Below are positions 43,931 through 52,118 of a stretch of 64,000 nt of DNA, in pieces. The notes below the pieces were generated by a model. The model did not search any database, was not told the origin of the DNA, and saw nothing but the letters and a program-made list of their open reading frames with translations. How positions within the stretch are numbered: position 1 is the first letter of the stretch; each line of letters starts with the position of its first letter. The DNA is from Fibrobacter succinogenes. Lineage in GTDB: Bacteria > Fibrobacterota > Fibrobacteria > Fibrobacterales > Fibrobacteraceae. A program made the translations under genes and the position numbers. Location: NCBI GenBank assembly GCA_902762305.1, contig CACWNW010000007.1, forward strand, positions 1-64,000. The letters are read 5' to 3'.

Positions 43931-45439
43931 ATGGTGTTTAGGTGTAAATTAATTGCACTGTTTTTAGCGATAGCCATTTCGCAGGCTTTCGCTGTAGATT
44001 CGCTTAACATCTGGATTATGCCAAACGGGGCTTCGCCCCAAGAAAAGCTCGAACAAGAGCTCGAAACGTTCACAGCCAAGACGCAGATTCCTGTCAAGGT
44101 GACGGTGCTCGACTGGGGCGAAGCATGGAACCGCATTTCGACCACGCTCGAAAACAAGGAAAACGCCCCCGACGTGCTGCAGCTCGGGAGCACCTGGGTA
44201 CCCTACTTCGCCGCACGCGGTGAACTCAAGAACCTAAACGAGATTCTCGAACAAGTAGACTCCACACGATTCGTGCCCGTCTCGTGGTACACATCCCATA
44301 TAGACAGCGACACGAACATCTATGCCGTCCCGTGGTTCATCGACGTGAGGCCCGTACTCGGCAACAAGCGCATCATGAAGAAGTACGGCATAACGCCCGA
44401 AAGCATCCGCGACTACAAGGGTTTCTCGGACGCCATACGCAAGGTGAACGAAGGCAAGGAACTGCTGGAATACGGCGCCAAGATTCGCGGCTACGCATTC
44501 CCGGGCAAGAGCGACTGGAACATTCCCCACAATTTCGCCCCATGGATCTGGAGCTACGGTGGCAGGCTTGTCGACAAGGACAAGAACGGCAAATGGCACG
44601 CGAGCATCCTCTCGGCACCGACGCTCGAAGGCATCGCGAAGTACCTCTCCTTCATAGTCGATTCCCTCGTATCCACCGAATCTCTGCAATCCAATTCCGC
44701 AGAAATCGCCCAGCAGTTCAACAACGGTGAATTCGCCTTCATCGTAAGCACGGCAGAAATCGTGATGCAGACGCGCATCCACGGTTCGCAGGGCGGGCTT
44801 TCGGACGCACGTATCGCGCAGGACAGCGTAATCGTGCTCCCCATCCCGAATGGTAGGGCAGGCAGCGTGAGCTTCCTCGGAGGCTCGAACCTCGCCATTC
44901 CCGCAATAAACACGAAGGAAGAGGCCGTCCAGCTGCTGCTGTTCTTGACCGCAGACTCAAGCCTCGACGCCTACACCAAGCAAATCGGGTTCTTGCCCGC
45001 ATCGAAAAAGGTCCTGGAATCCTGGGCCGAAGACGAGGCCTACAAGAACCTGGTCGCCCTGCTCGAAACCGGAAGGACCTACCCCGCGCTCCCCGAATGG
45101 GGAACCATCGAGCAGACGCTCGTTTCCATGTTCAGCGCGGTGTGGGACCTGCTCGAAATCCCCGCGCTCTACTCCGAAGAAAAACTTTACCGGATTTTCA
45201 AGGAAAAATCCGACATCATCGACAGCCAGCTCGGCTACACGCCAACGCACACCATGACTTTCGCCGAATTCCAGGAAATCTGGCAACGATCCATCGTAAA
45301 GTCCGATACCACGGAGCAAGCGCCCGACCAGGCAAAGGAACCCGAAGGCATAAGCATAAACCCGACTCTGTACGTATTCTTTGTCGTCCTCGTTATCAGT
45401 TTCATCTTTTCGTATACCCGCAAACGGAAGAAAAGGTAG
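43931..45439 (+). CDS. Membrane-anchored family-1-like solute-binding protein
   Basis: A 502-residue protein with a signal peptide (CKLIALFLAIAISQAFA) and the fold of extracellular solute-binding proteins of the sugar type: LNIWIMPNGASPQEKLEQE, PDVLQLGSTWVPYFAARG, NIYAVPWFIDVRPVL and later LGGSNLAIPA. Unlike ordinary members it ends with a membrane segment (YVFFVVLVISFIFSY) and a basic tail, which would hold it at the inner membrane. No ABC permease or ATPase is nearby. The diguanylate cyclase gene begins 9 bases after its stop, so it probably acts as a sensor subunit. Start behind AAGGAAG at 43931. Confidence 0.85.
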   Translation: MVFRCKLIALFLAIAISQAFAVDSLNIWIMPNGASPQEKLEQELETFTAKTQIPVKVTVLDWGEAWNRISTTLENKENAPDVLQLGSTWVPYFAARGELKNLNEILEQVDSTRFVPVSWYTSHIDSDTNIYAVPWFIDVRPVLGNKRIMKKYGITPESIRDYKGFSDAIRKVNEGKELLEYGAKIRGYAFPGKSDWNIPHNFAPWIWSYGGRLVDKDKNGKWHASILSAPTLEGIAKYLSFIVDSLVSTESLQSNSAEIAQQFNNGEFAFIVSTAEIVMQTRIHGSQGGLSDARIAQDSVIVLPIPNGRAGSVSFLGGSNLAIPAINTKEEAVQLLLFLTADSSLDAYTKQIGFLPASKKVLESWAEDEAYKNLVALLETGRTYPALPEWGTIEQTLVSMFSAVWDLLEIPALYSEEKLYRIFKEKSDIIDSQLGYTPTHTMTFAEFQEIWQRSIVKSDTTEQAPDQAKEPEGISINPTLYVFFVVLVISFIFSYTRKRKKR

Positions 45440-45448
45440 GCTAGAGCT

Positions 45449-47179
45449 ATGAACGAGAACAGAGTCCTAAAGCTTTCGAAAAGCCTCATTGTCAGGAGCC
45501 TCCTGTTCCTGATATGCGCGTTGGCCGCAGTAACCATAGGCGGCATGTACTACTTCGTGAACCACCAAACGCAGATGAACCTGGTATCGACCTTCGAGTC
45601 AAACAAGGTCCACCTGCAGCAAATGTCCACGGCCATCCACAACGAGATGCAGCAGTTCGGCAACCAGCTCACCCTGCTCGCAAAAACATCCGAAATCAAA
45701 AGCATGAATCCGGCCATCGCGGCGGGTTACCTGAAGAGCTACAACATCTCTCCGTTGTTCATTTCGGGCGAAAAAATTTCGCTGTTCGACCGCAACGACA
45801 GCCTCATCTGCGACAACACCATGGTCGCCTCGACGCCGACCAAGTACCCCATCGACTTTACCAAGATTACCCCGCACAGGCCATACATCTCGGGATGGTA
45901 CCGCGACCCCGACAACATGCGGCCCAAGCGCGCATTCGCAACCGTCGTCACCGACAACGCCAAAGGGAACGGGAGCCTTGTGGCAAGTTTCTCCGCACAG
46001 AGGCTCTGGAAAATCCTCTCCGATAGCAAGGTCGGCAAGCAGGGCTACTATGTTGCAATCAACTCCGAAGGCGAAATCATATTCCACCCCGATCTCGAAA
46101 AATGGCTCGCCGACCACCACAAGATTTCGGAACTCGGCATAAGGAATTTCTCCCCGAAGAACGAAGAAATCAAGAGGGTCAAGTTCTATACCCTCTCCGA
46201 CGGCCAGAAATACCTAGCCAACTACATATACGACACCATCTACGATATCGGCTTGCTCTCGCTGCAGCCCAAGGAAGAAATCGATTCGCAAGTATCCACG
46301 CTCCTGCTCGTAAGCAAGGTCATGCTCGTCACTGCGTTCATCGCGATACTGCTTGTTTCCGTGTGGTTCTACCGCAAGCTCGTGCTGCCCATGAGCAAGC
46401 TCATCGTCCACACCATCAAGATTTCCGAAGGCGACATCGAAGCCGAAGATATCGATTTCGGCAAGAGGCAAGACGAAATCGGCATCCTGGCGAAACACTT
46501 CAATATCATGCACGGGACCATCAAGCGCCAGATTGCGGAACTGAACGCGCACCGCGAAATGCTCGAACAGGAAGTGCGGGAACGGACGAAGGAGCTCGAA
46601 GAGGCGAACATGAAACTCGACCTGATTTCGAGGACGGACGAACTCACCGGGCTCCCCAACCGCCGCGACATGCTGCGCACAATCGACAACGAGATACAGC
46701 GCATTTCTCGCACCAGGAAGCCGTTCTGCTTCATATTCATCGATATCGACCACTTCAAGAACGTGAACGACACCTACGGGCACGCCTGCGGCGACGAAGT
46801 TCTCAAGCAGGTATCCGGTACCATCCGCAACTTGCTGCGCAAGTACGACGTGCTAGCCCGGTACGGCGGCGAGGAATTCCTCACGCTCCTCCCCGAAACA
46901 GACCTCATGGGTGCAAAGACTGTCGCGGAACGTTTCCGCTCGACCATCGAGAACACGACCGTCACTTACGGCAAGCTCTCCATCAAGGCGACCATCACGC
47001 TGGGTGTATCGCTATACGACAGCGCCCTCGGAGTGGACAGGAGCATCCAGATGGCAGACCGCGCCCTGTACGAGGGCAAGGAAAGCGGGCGAAACAAGGT
47101 CGTCGTCTGGGACCCCGCGCGTACCACCGAAGAAGACTACAAGGCGGCCGAACTCGAACGAGCCGCAAAGAACCTGTAG
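45449..47179 (+). CDS. Diguanylate cyclase with dCache, HAMP and GGDEF domains
   Basis: A 576-residue inner-membrane receptor. Membrane segments near residues 16-37 and 285-308 flank a periplasmic dCache-like sensor; HAMP and a coiled coil (EMLEQEVRERTKELEEAN) follow. The GGDEF domain has DELTGLPNRR, FIDIDHFKNVND and the active-site loop GGEEF near residue 472. RKYD lies five residues before it, the I-site RxxD for product inhibition. No EAL domain is present. It should make c-di-GMP in response to a ligand, probably via the anchored binding protein encoded just upstream. NspS-MbaA of Vibrio is a known precedent for such pairing. Confidence 0.92.
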   Translation: MNENRVLKLSKSLIVRSLLFLICALAAVTIGGMYYFVNHQTQMNLVSTFESNKVHLQQMSTAIHNEMQQFGNQLTLLAKTSEIKSMNPAIAAGYLKSYNISPLFISGEKISLFDRNDSLICDNTMVASTPTKYPIDFTKITPHRPYISGWYRDPDNMRPKRAFATVVTDNAKGNGSLVASFSAQRLWKILSDSKVGKQGYYVAINSEGEIIFHPDLEKWLADHHKISELGIRNFSPKNEEIKRVKFYTLSDGQKYLANYIYDTIYDIGLLSLQPKEEIDSQVSTLLLVSKVMLVTAFIAILLVSVWFYRKLVLPMSKLIVHTIKISEGDIEAEDIDFGKRQDEIGILAKHFNIMHGTIKRQIAELNAHREMLEQEVRERTKELEEANMKLDLISRTDELTGLPNRRDMLRTIDNEIQRISRTRKPFCFIFIDIDHFKNVNDTYGHACGDEVLKQVSGTIRNLLRKYDVLARYGGEEFLTLLPETDLMGAKTVAERFRSTIENTTVTYGKLSIKATITLGVSLYDSALGVDRSIQMADRALYEGKESGRNKVVVWDPARTTEEDYKAAELERAAKNL

Positions 47180-47200
47180 AATCAAGGAAATCGTAGATAC

Positions 47201-47230
47201 AAAAAAGCCCGCCGAAAGGCGGACTTTTTT
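47201..47230. terminator. Bidirectional terminator
   Basis: GCCCGCC pairs with GGCGGAC across a GAAA loop, with six A before and six T after. It serves the cyclase gene on plus and tRNA-Pro on minus. Confidence 0.8.
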
Positions 47231-47231
47231 A

Positions 47232-47305
47232 TCGGGATGACTGAATTCGAATCAGCGACCTCTTGAACCCCATTCAAGCGCTCTACCAGGCTGAGCTACA
47301 TCCCG
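47232..47305 (-). tRNA. tRNA-Pro (anticodon GGG)
   Basis: 74 nt, no encoded CCA. Acceptor CGGGATG/CATCCCG, anticodon stem CTTGA/TCAAG, loop ATGGGGT. Confidence 0.95.
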
Positions 47306-47373
47306 AGGTCTCTCGTAAGAGTATGCCAAAGTTAGTTAAACAAAAAGGAATTTTTCGGGATTCCGAGACCGGA

Positions 47374-48108
47374 CTACTCGTTCCAGTAACCGACGACCAG
47401 CACCTCGGGTGTAGCCTTCGGGAACTTCTTGCTCTTGAAGGAAACAATCTTCCGGATGCTCTTCTGCTTGAGTTCCCAACCTTCGCGAGTGAGGCCTTTT
47501 GTCGAGAGCGTCACCTTGAGGCCCGGGACCTTCCCGCCTTCCTTGATCTTGTCGAGTTTGTCCACATTGAGCATCACGTTTTTCGTCTTGATCGCGAACT
47601 GCTTCGCCGACTCGGGCGAAAGTTCCAGATCGGGGCGAGACTTCTTGTCGGTCTCCCACACATAGAACGTCCATTCGCGTTTTTCGCCCGCCTTGTAGAA
47701 GCCAGCGTCGAAGAGTTTCTCGCCGAAGAACACCGGTGCCTTGACCAGGCCCGAAAGGTTGGCCGTATAGGGTTTGCCGCCTTCCGCAACAAGCACCACA
47801 ACCGGTTCAATCTTCCCGTCCATGCCCGAGAAATCCATGTCGAATTCGATGGAAACAGTCGCATTCGGGGCGATTTTCTGCGGGAACTTGAAGTTCGACA
47901 TGCCGATGCCCTGGCCGAACACGTTTTCGAGGGCGATCTCCGCTCCGGTGGTATTCGCGCCCTGGAGCACGATATGTTTCTGTTCGCCCTGGTTCACCAC
48001 ACCAATGGGGTATACATCAGGAACAAAGCGGATGGCCTCGTCGGCAAAAGCAGCCGCTGCAAAAGCAAGCGCCGCAGGAAGCAAAAACTTGTAGAATTTC
48101 GATGTCAT
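47374..48108 (-). CDS. Exported beta-rich protein (DUF1573-like)
   Basis: A 244-residue protein with signal peptide (FAAAAFA). The pattern VYPIGVVNQGEQKHIVLQGA, IAPNATVSIEFDMDFSGMDG and ANLSGLV resembles DUF1573-type Ig-like domains, common in Bacteroidetes exported proteins, though the second half has no clear assignment. The role is unknown. The start lacks a ribosome binding site and has TGCTATATT exactly 6 bases before it (leaderless type). Confidence 0.65.
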   Translation of the reverse strand: MTSKFYKFLLPAALAFAAAAFADEAIRFVPDVYPIGVVNQGEQKHIVLQGANTTGAEIALENVFGQGIGMSNFKFPQKIAPNATVSIEFDMDFSGMDGKIEPVVVLVAEGGKPYTANLSGLVKAPVFFGEKLFDAGFYKAGEKREWTFYVWETDKKSRPDLELSPESAKQFAIKTKNVMLNVDKLDKIKEGGKVPGLKVTLSTKGLTREGWELKQKSIRKIVSFKSKKFPKATPEVLVVGYWNE

Positions 48109-48168
48109 GGCATGAATATAGCAAACTCTTTACTACATTATTCAAGAAACCTTTCAGGAGGAACCCAA

Positions 48169-48768
48169 ATGAAAAAACTGTTTTTAGTTGCACTCATCTT
48201 TTTACTTGCCGCCTGCGCACCAAGCCGCGTCAAGCCGACCATCACAACAAACTCCGTCTCGGCATTCAACGGCCTATACACGAAGATTCTCAGCACCAAG
48301 TTAAATGTTCCCGTGCCCAAGCCGTTATCGTTTAAGTTCAGCGGAGAATGGAATATCAAAACCGACTACTTCTCCCTAGAAAAGAACCTCGCCTTTTTCA
48401 CCTGCGAAAAAGATGGACAGCATATCCAGCTCAGGGGTATGAACACGATAGACCTCTACCGCGACCCGACCTTCACGATAGAAAAGAATGTCACTGAAGA
48501 CGCCTTCGTAAAATACTACCTTCAGTGGGATCACGACTTCTGGAAGAGCAAGCGGGAAACACTCGTGCAGAGCACATCTTCGGCCCCCATATTCAACGCC
48601 GAAAAGTCATACGGCGTCATCAAAACGGTGAACGGAGAATTCCAGCGCTGCGTTCTTGCTGCCGTTGTTGAAGACGCCTTCTACATGATGACCGGTGATG
48701 CGATTGGTTCCAGCGACGACATCTGCGAAACACTCGCTTCAATCTGGAACAGCAGAAAGCCGTTCTAA
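48169..48768 (+). CDS. Small lipoprotein, function unknown
   Basis: A 199-residue lipoprotein with lipobox LLAAC. The rest is alpha/beta with two cysteines (FFTCEKDGQ and FQRCVLAA, plus ICETL near the end). The strong ribosome binding site AGGAGGA lies before ATG 48169; a longer open frame upstream runs antisense to the 47374-48108 gene and was rejected. The gene ends 4 bases before the convergent phosphatase gene. Confidence 0.75.
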   Translation: MKKLFLVALIFLLAACAPSRVKPTITTNSVSAFNGLYTKILSTKLNVPVPKPLSFKFSGEWNIKTDYFSLEKNLAFFTCEKDGQHIQLRGMNTIDLYRDPTFTIEKNVTEDAFVKYYLQWDHDFWKSKRETLVQSTSSAPIFNAEKSYGVIKTVNGEFQRCVLAAVVEDAFYMMTGDAIGSSDDICETLASIWNSRKPF

Positions 48769-48772
48769 ATTT

Positions 48773-50069
48773 CTATTTCAACCGCTCCTTCAGCGCCTCG
48801 ATTTCGGACTTTTCCATACCGAGTGCAAGCAGGTAGCTTTCGGCCGCGGCCGCCAGGTCGGCATTCTCGAAATCGCGAATGTCGACCCCTTCTGTATGGA
48901 AGGAGTTCTTCAGGTTCCTGACAATGATTTCCTTGGCCAAATCCACCTGGTGCGGGGACAGGGCAACATACACACTGCCAAAGAAACTGCAATAATTCGT
49001 GTAGCTCTTTACGTAATCCACCCTGATTTCGTCGGCGGTCGCGCCCATCAGGGCCTCGAGCACGGCAATCGTGAATCCCGTCCGGTCCAAGCCATAAGTA
49101 CAATGCACCAGATACGGGCCATCATGTTCAATGATGAAGCGGAAACCTTCGACAAGCCCATCCTTGAAAGCCCTGTTCACGAAGGTCGCCGGAAGATTTA
49201 GAAACACCACATTCTGCGTCGCATAATAGGATGCGGGAAAGTTCCGGTACGTTTCGGCATACCCCATACTTTCCGCAAGATTCATGAAAGTCGCGACACC
49301 TGCGACCCACGCCAAGGAATCTGCATAGAAATTGCGGCCCAGCGCAGGATTGATCGGGCTCGACGAACGGTACAGCACCCCCTCGCCCATTCCCGTGGTC
49401 TCCACCATCCGGAAATTCGCGAATTCCTCTACCGAAAAGTTCGGGTACGCCTCCAGTTCATACGCTATCGTCAAATATTCCTGCAATTCCAGATATTCGA
49501 GATAGCCACCCTTTTCCTTCATCTGCACGACAACTTCTATCGGGAATTCGATTTCTCGCCCAATGCCAATGGCTTCTGCCGCATTTCCGTTGAGGACCTC
49601 GAAAAACAAATAATCCGAGCCCGCCACGGTACGCAAAAGGAATTCTCCCGCAGTGACACTGCCTGTGTAGGGAACCACGGGAACATCCACCGTATCGTAA
49701 CCATCCACCATCAGCGTAACGACGTCTCCATACTCGTACATCGTCAAAAAAGAATCCGCAGGGAAATTGAGACTCACGCGCCCGTAATAGAACAATTCAA
49801 AAGTATCTTCCACCATGGTCGTCGTAATCGGGACCGCATCCCGAAGGATCCTGCTCTCGGAAGACACAATCGAAGAACTCGACACAATTTCCGACGAAGA
49901 GAGCCCCTCATCCGCCAAACTTGAAGAGGACTCGATTTCGTCAACGACGGAACTGCTTTCGCCGCCCTCGGGGCCGGAACTACTCCCATCATCGCCACAA
50001 GCGACTAAACAAAAAAAACATCGCCGCTTGACACAAGAGACTTATAGAACGAAATAGATGCCTTACCAC
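48773..50069 (-). pseudogene. Tyrosine-phosphatase lipoprotein, frame broken at a T8 tract
   Basis: Encodes a Y_phosphatase3-type enzyme: the catalytic loop HCTYGLDRTG near the middle and an upstream VLYRSSSPINP segment match secreted Tyr/Ser phosphatases. The N-terminus carries a Ser-rich linker (CGDDGSSSGPEGGESSS). Read from the GTG at 50069, which has GGAGG upstream, a good signal peptide starts but goes out of frame at eight T (50011-50018). With seven T it would read on as MFFCLVACGDD into the phosphatase, 431 residues in total. Without that change translation could only begin internally, without a lipobox. Phase variation or a base-calling error would both explain it. Confidence 0.75.
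50011..50018 (-). repeat. Homopolymer T8 (A8 on plus) inside a signal-peptide coding region
   Basis: Eight identical bases where seven would keep the phosphatase reading frame. Such tracts slip easily during replication. Confidence 0.8.
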
Positions 50070-50102
50070 AGTCCCTCCACAGTACATTCCGAAGATAACT
50101 AT

Positions 50103-50780
50103 TTATGAGCACTCTTTCAGGACCGTACACATTTCGGCATAGCTATTGACGGAATTTTCGGGCTTCAGCGGGAGCAAGTTTACCGGTTTTCCAAAGCCGC
50201 ACAGGAGCGTAACGCAATCGACTCCGGCGTTACGGGCAGCCAGGATATCCGGCTGGTCATCGCCGACCATTACCGCATCTTCACGCGAAACTCCCGCCAT
50301 TTCAAGAATCTTGAGCAGGCCCGCAGGGCTGGGCTTACGTTCGGGAGTGGTATCACCGCAAAGGATAAACTCAAAACAGTCGCGGAGCCCGAAGTGATGC
50401 AGAATCTTTTCTGTAGGGCGGAGCGGCTTGTTCGTAAGCATCGCTATGCGGGCTTTGCTTGTGCGCAAGAAATCAACCACCCCCGGATTCGGGAGCGTGC
50501 GTTCGGTGCAGTGTTCCCAATAAAAGTCTGAATAGACCTTGTGGACCATTTCAATGGTTATACCCGTACGCGCGATATTTTCGGGAAGAGCCGCCTCCCC
50601 CATGCTCCGTTCGATAAGTTTCAGGGAACCGTTCCCGATAAAGGTCCGCACACGCTGCTCGTCATGTTCCGGAAGCCCGAAATGGCGCAAGGCAAAATTC
50701 ACCGCCACGGCAAGGTCGCCGAGCGTATTGAACAGAGTTCCATCCAAGTCAAAAACGATAAGGGATTTCTTTTTGAGCAT
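50103..50780 (-). CDS. HAD-family phosphatase, phosphoglycolate phosphatase-like
   Basis: A 225-residue HAD hydrolase: motif I FDLDGTLFNT, motif II AMLTNK, motif III Lys (ERKPSP) and motif IV VGDDQPDI are present, with a helical cap at residues 20-85 of the Gph/PGPase type. It acts on a small phosphorylated compound in the cytoplasm; the exact substrate cannot be read. No partner is evident, and it is separated from the next gene by 33 bases. Confidence 0.88.
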   Translation of the reverse strand: MLKKKSLIVFDLDGTLFNTLGDLAVAVNFALRHFGLPEHDEQRVRTFIGNGSLKLIERSMGEAALPENIARTGITIEMVHKVYSDFYWEHCTERTLPNPGVVDFLRTSKARIAMLTNKPLRPTEKILHHFGLRDCFEFILCGDTTPERKPSPAGLLKILEMAGVSREDAVMVGDDQPDILAARNAGVDCVTLLCGFGKPVNLLPLKPENSVNSYAEMCTVLKECS

Positions 50781-50801
50781 AGCGCGCCCAAATGTAGAAT
50801 T

Positions 50802-50996
50802 TTACCGGATCCATTCCATCTCGATGAGGAACCGGTAAAAGCAAAGCGCCGACACTCCCAAGATAAACACAAGCACAATCACGAACTGCACGGGATGTTC
50901 ATGGAAGTCGTAATCCACCTTGCCGTAGGAGAAACTCCCGCGCACGATGGCACTTATGAAAAGCGCAAGAAATAGAATAGCAAGAAGCAAGGACAT
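50802..50996 (-). CDS. Small two-pass membrane protein
   Basis: A 64-residue protein with two hydrophobic segments (LLLAILFLALFISAIV and FVIVLVFILGVSALCFYRF). GGAG lies 9 bases before the ATG. It begins 7 bases after the stop of the zinc-ribbon membrane protein gene, so it probably belongs to the same operon. Confidence 0.65.
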   Translation of the reverse strand: MSLLLAILFLALFISAIVRGSFSYGKVDYDFHEHPVQFVIVLVFILGVSALCFYRFLIEMEWIR

Positions 50997-51003
50997 TGCA
51001 GAT

Positions 51004-52044
51004 TCACTCCACGCCGTAGTGCGTTTTCATCATTCCGACGACTTCGGGAAAAACGCGCTCATCCACAACAAAAGACCATCGACCTTTCTTGAAAAAGAAC
51101 ATGAGGGCGCCTTTTTCATCGCGTTTTGTTTTATTCAGTTCCGACTTGTCGAACGAGAACGTCTTTTCCCCGAAACGGGTGCAAAGCACAAACTTGTCCT
51201 TATACCACCGAATCTCAAAAACATCCCTCAAATGATAAAATGCATAAATAAGGACTATGGCAGCAAATAAAAAAGCGAACGCTGCTTTGCCCGAGTCCGA
51301 AACCAAAATATCACCAAGACCTATAAGAATATTGAAAAGAAAGGCTACAACATACCAACCTATGGCGACGGGGCGTTTCAGCGGCTTGAACTCCGCATAA
51401 ACAGCGCAATTTTCGTCCTGCACAAGGTCTTTCGGATTTAACTCGTCGTAAATTCTGCACAACATCCTTGTAACTTCCGGGAACGCCTTTTCACGAAGAA
51501 CAAATATCTTTTTCCCCTTTTTCAGGCAAACGCCAAAACCTGTGTCGTCCTGTTGCACTAACTCCACAAACACCGACTTATCAAACGGAAGCTCCGTTTC
51601 TCCATAGAGTGTCTTTAAAATGAATTTATCCCTATGCCATTTTACAGCAAAAACTGTTCTTGACAAAAAGAAAATACAAATTCCAAAACACACGCTCACC
51701 GGCAACCATATCGGCCACAAAGACTTCAGCTCTTCGACAAAGGACATCGCCGCAACAGAAAACAAAAATGGTCCAAGACAGAAGAGCATTCCCACAACGG
51801 TTTTAACAAATTCAAACTTGGCAATTTTAAACACAACATAACCAGAGGTTCTTTGCGCAAAGTCCACCTCATCGGAACGCTCAAGATAATCAAAGCCGTT
51901 TATTTCACCCTGATTCCGTTTCTGGACAGAGCCTACTTTACGTTCGACTTCCACAACACGGCCATAATTCGGATTGGGAGCATCGCACCAGAGGCAGCGA
52001 GGCATATCGTCTTCGTATTTATCACCACATTTCGGACAAATCAT
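51004..52044 (-). CDS. Zinc-ribbon membrane protein with duplicated PH-like domain
   Basis: A 346-residue protein. CPKCGDKYEDDMPRCLWC at the start is a zinc ribbon. Two halves follow, each made of two membrane segments and a small domain: VKWHRDKFILKTLYGETELPF then FVLREKAFPEV, and IRWYKDKFVLCTRFGEKTF then FVVDERVFPEV. The similarity shows an internal duplication and resembles bacterial PH-like domains behind membrane hairpins. Function unknown. AGGAA precedes the ATG; a small membrane protein gene follows directly. Confidence 0.75.
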   Translation of the reverse strand: MICPKCGDKYEDDMPRCLWCDAPNPNYGRVVEVERKVGSVQKRNQGEINGFDYLERSDEVDFAQRTSGYVVFKIAKFEFVKTVVGMLFCLGPFLFSVAAMSFVEELKSLWPIWLPVSVCFGICIFFLSRTVFAVKWHRDKFILKTLYGETELPFDKSVFVELVQQDDTGFGVCLKKGKKIFVLREKAFPEVTRMLCRIYDELNPKDLVQDENCAVYAEFKPLKRPVAIGWYVVAFLFNILIGLGDILVSDSGKAAFAFLFAAIVLIYAFYHLRDVFEIRWYKDKFVLCTRFGEKTFSFDKSELNKTKRDEKGALMFFFKKGRWSFVVDERVFPEVVGMMKTHYGVE

Positions 52045-52118
52045 AAAAATTTCCTACAACAAAAAATATAGATTTTATAATTCAAGTTTATCCAAACCGA
52101 ATACCCCTCCATAAAAAA

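Noticed and set aside
47263-48168. Long N-terminal extension for the lipoprotein at 48169
   Set aside because: It is antisense to the exported protein gene and crosses the tRNA-Pro gene; ATG 48169 has AGGAGG and a lipobox.
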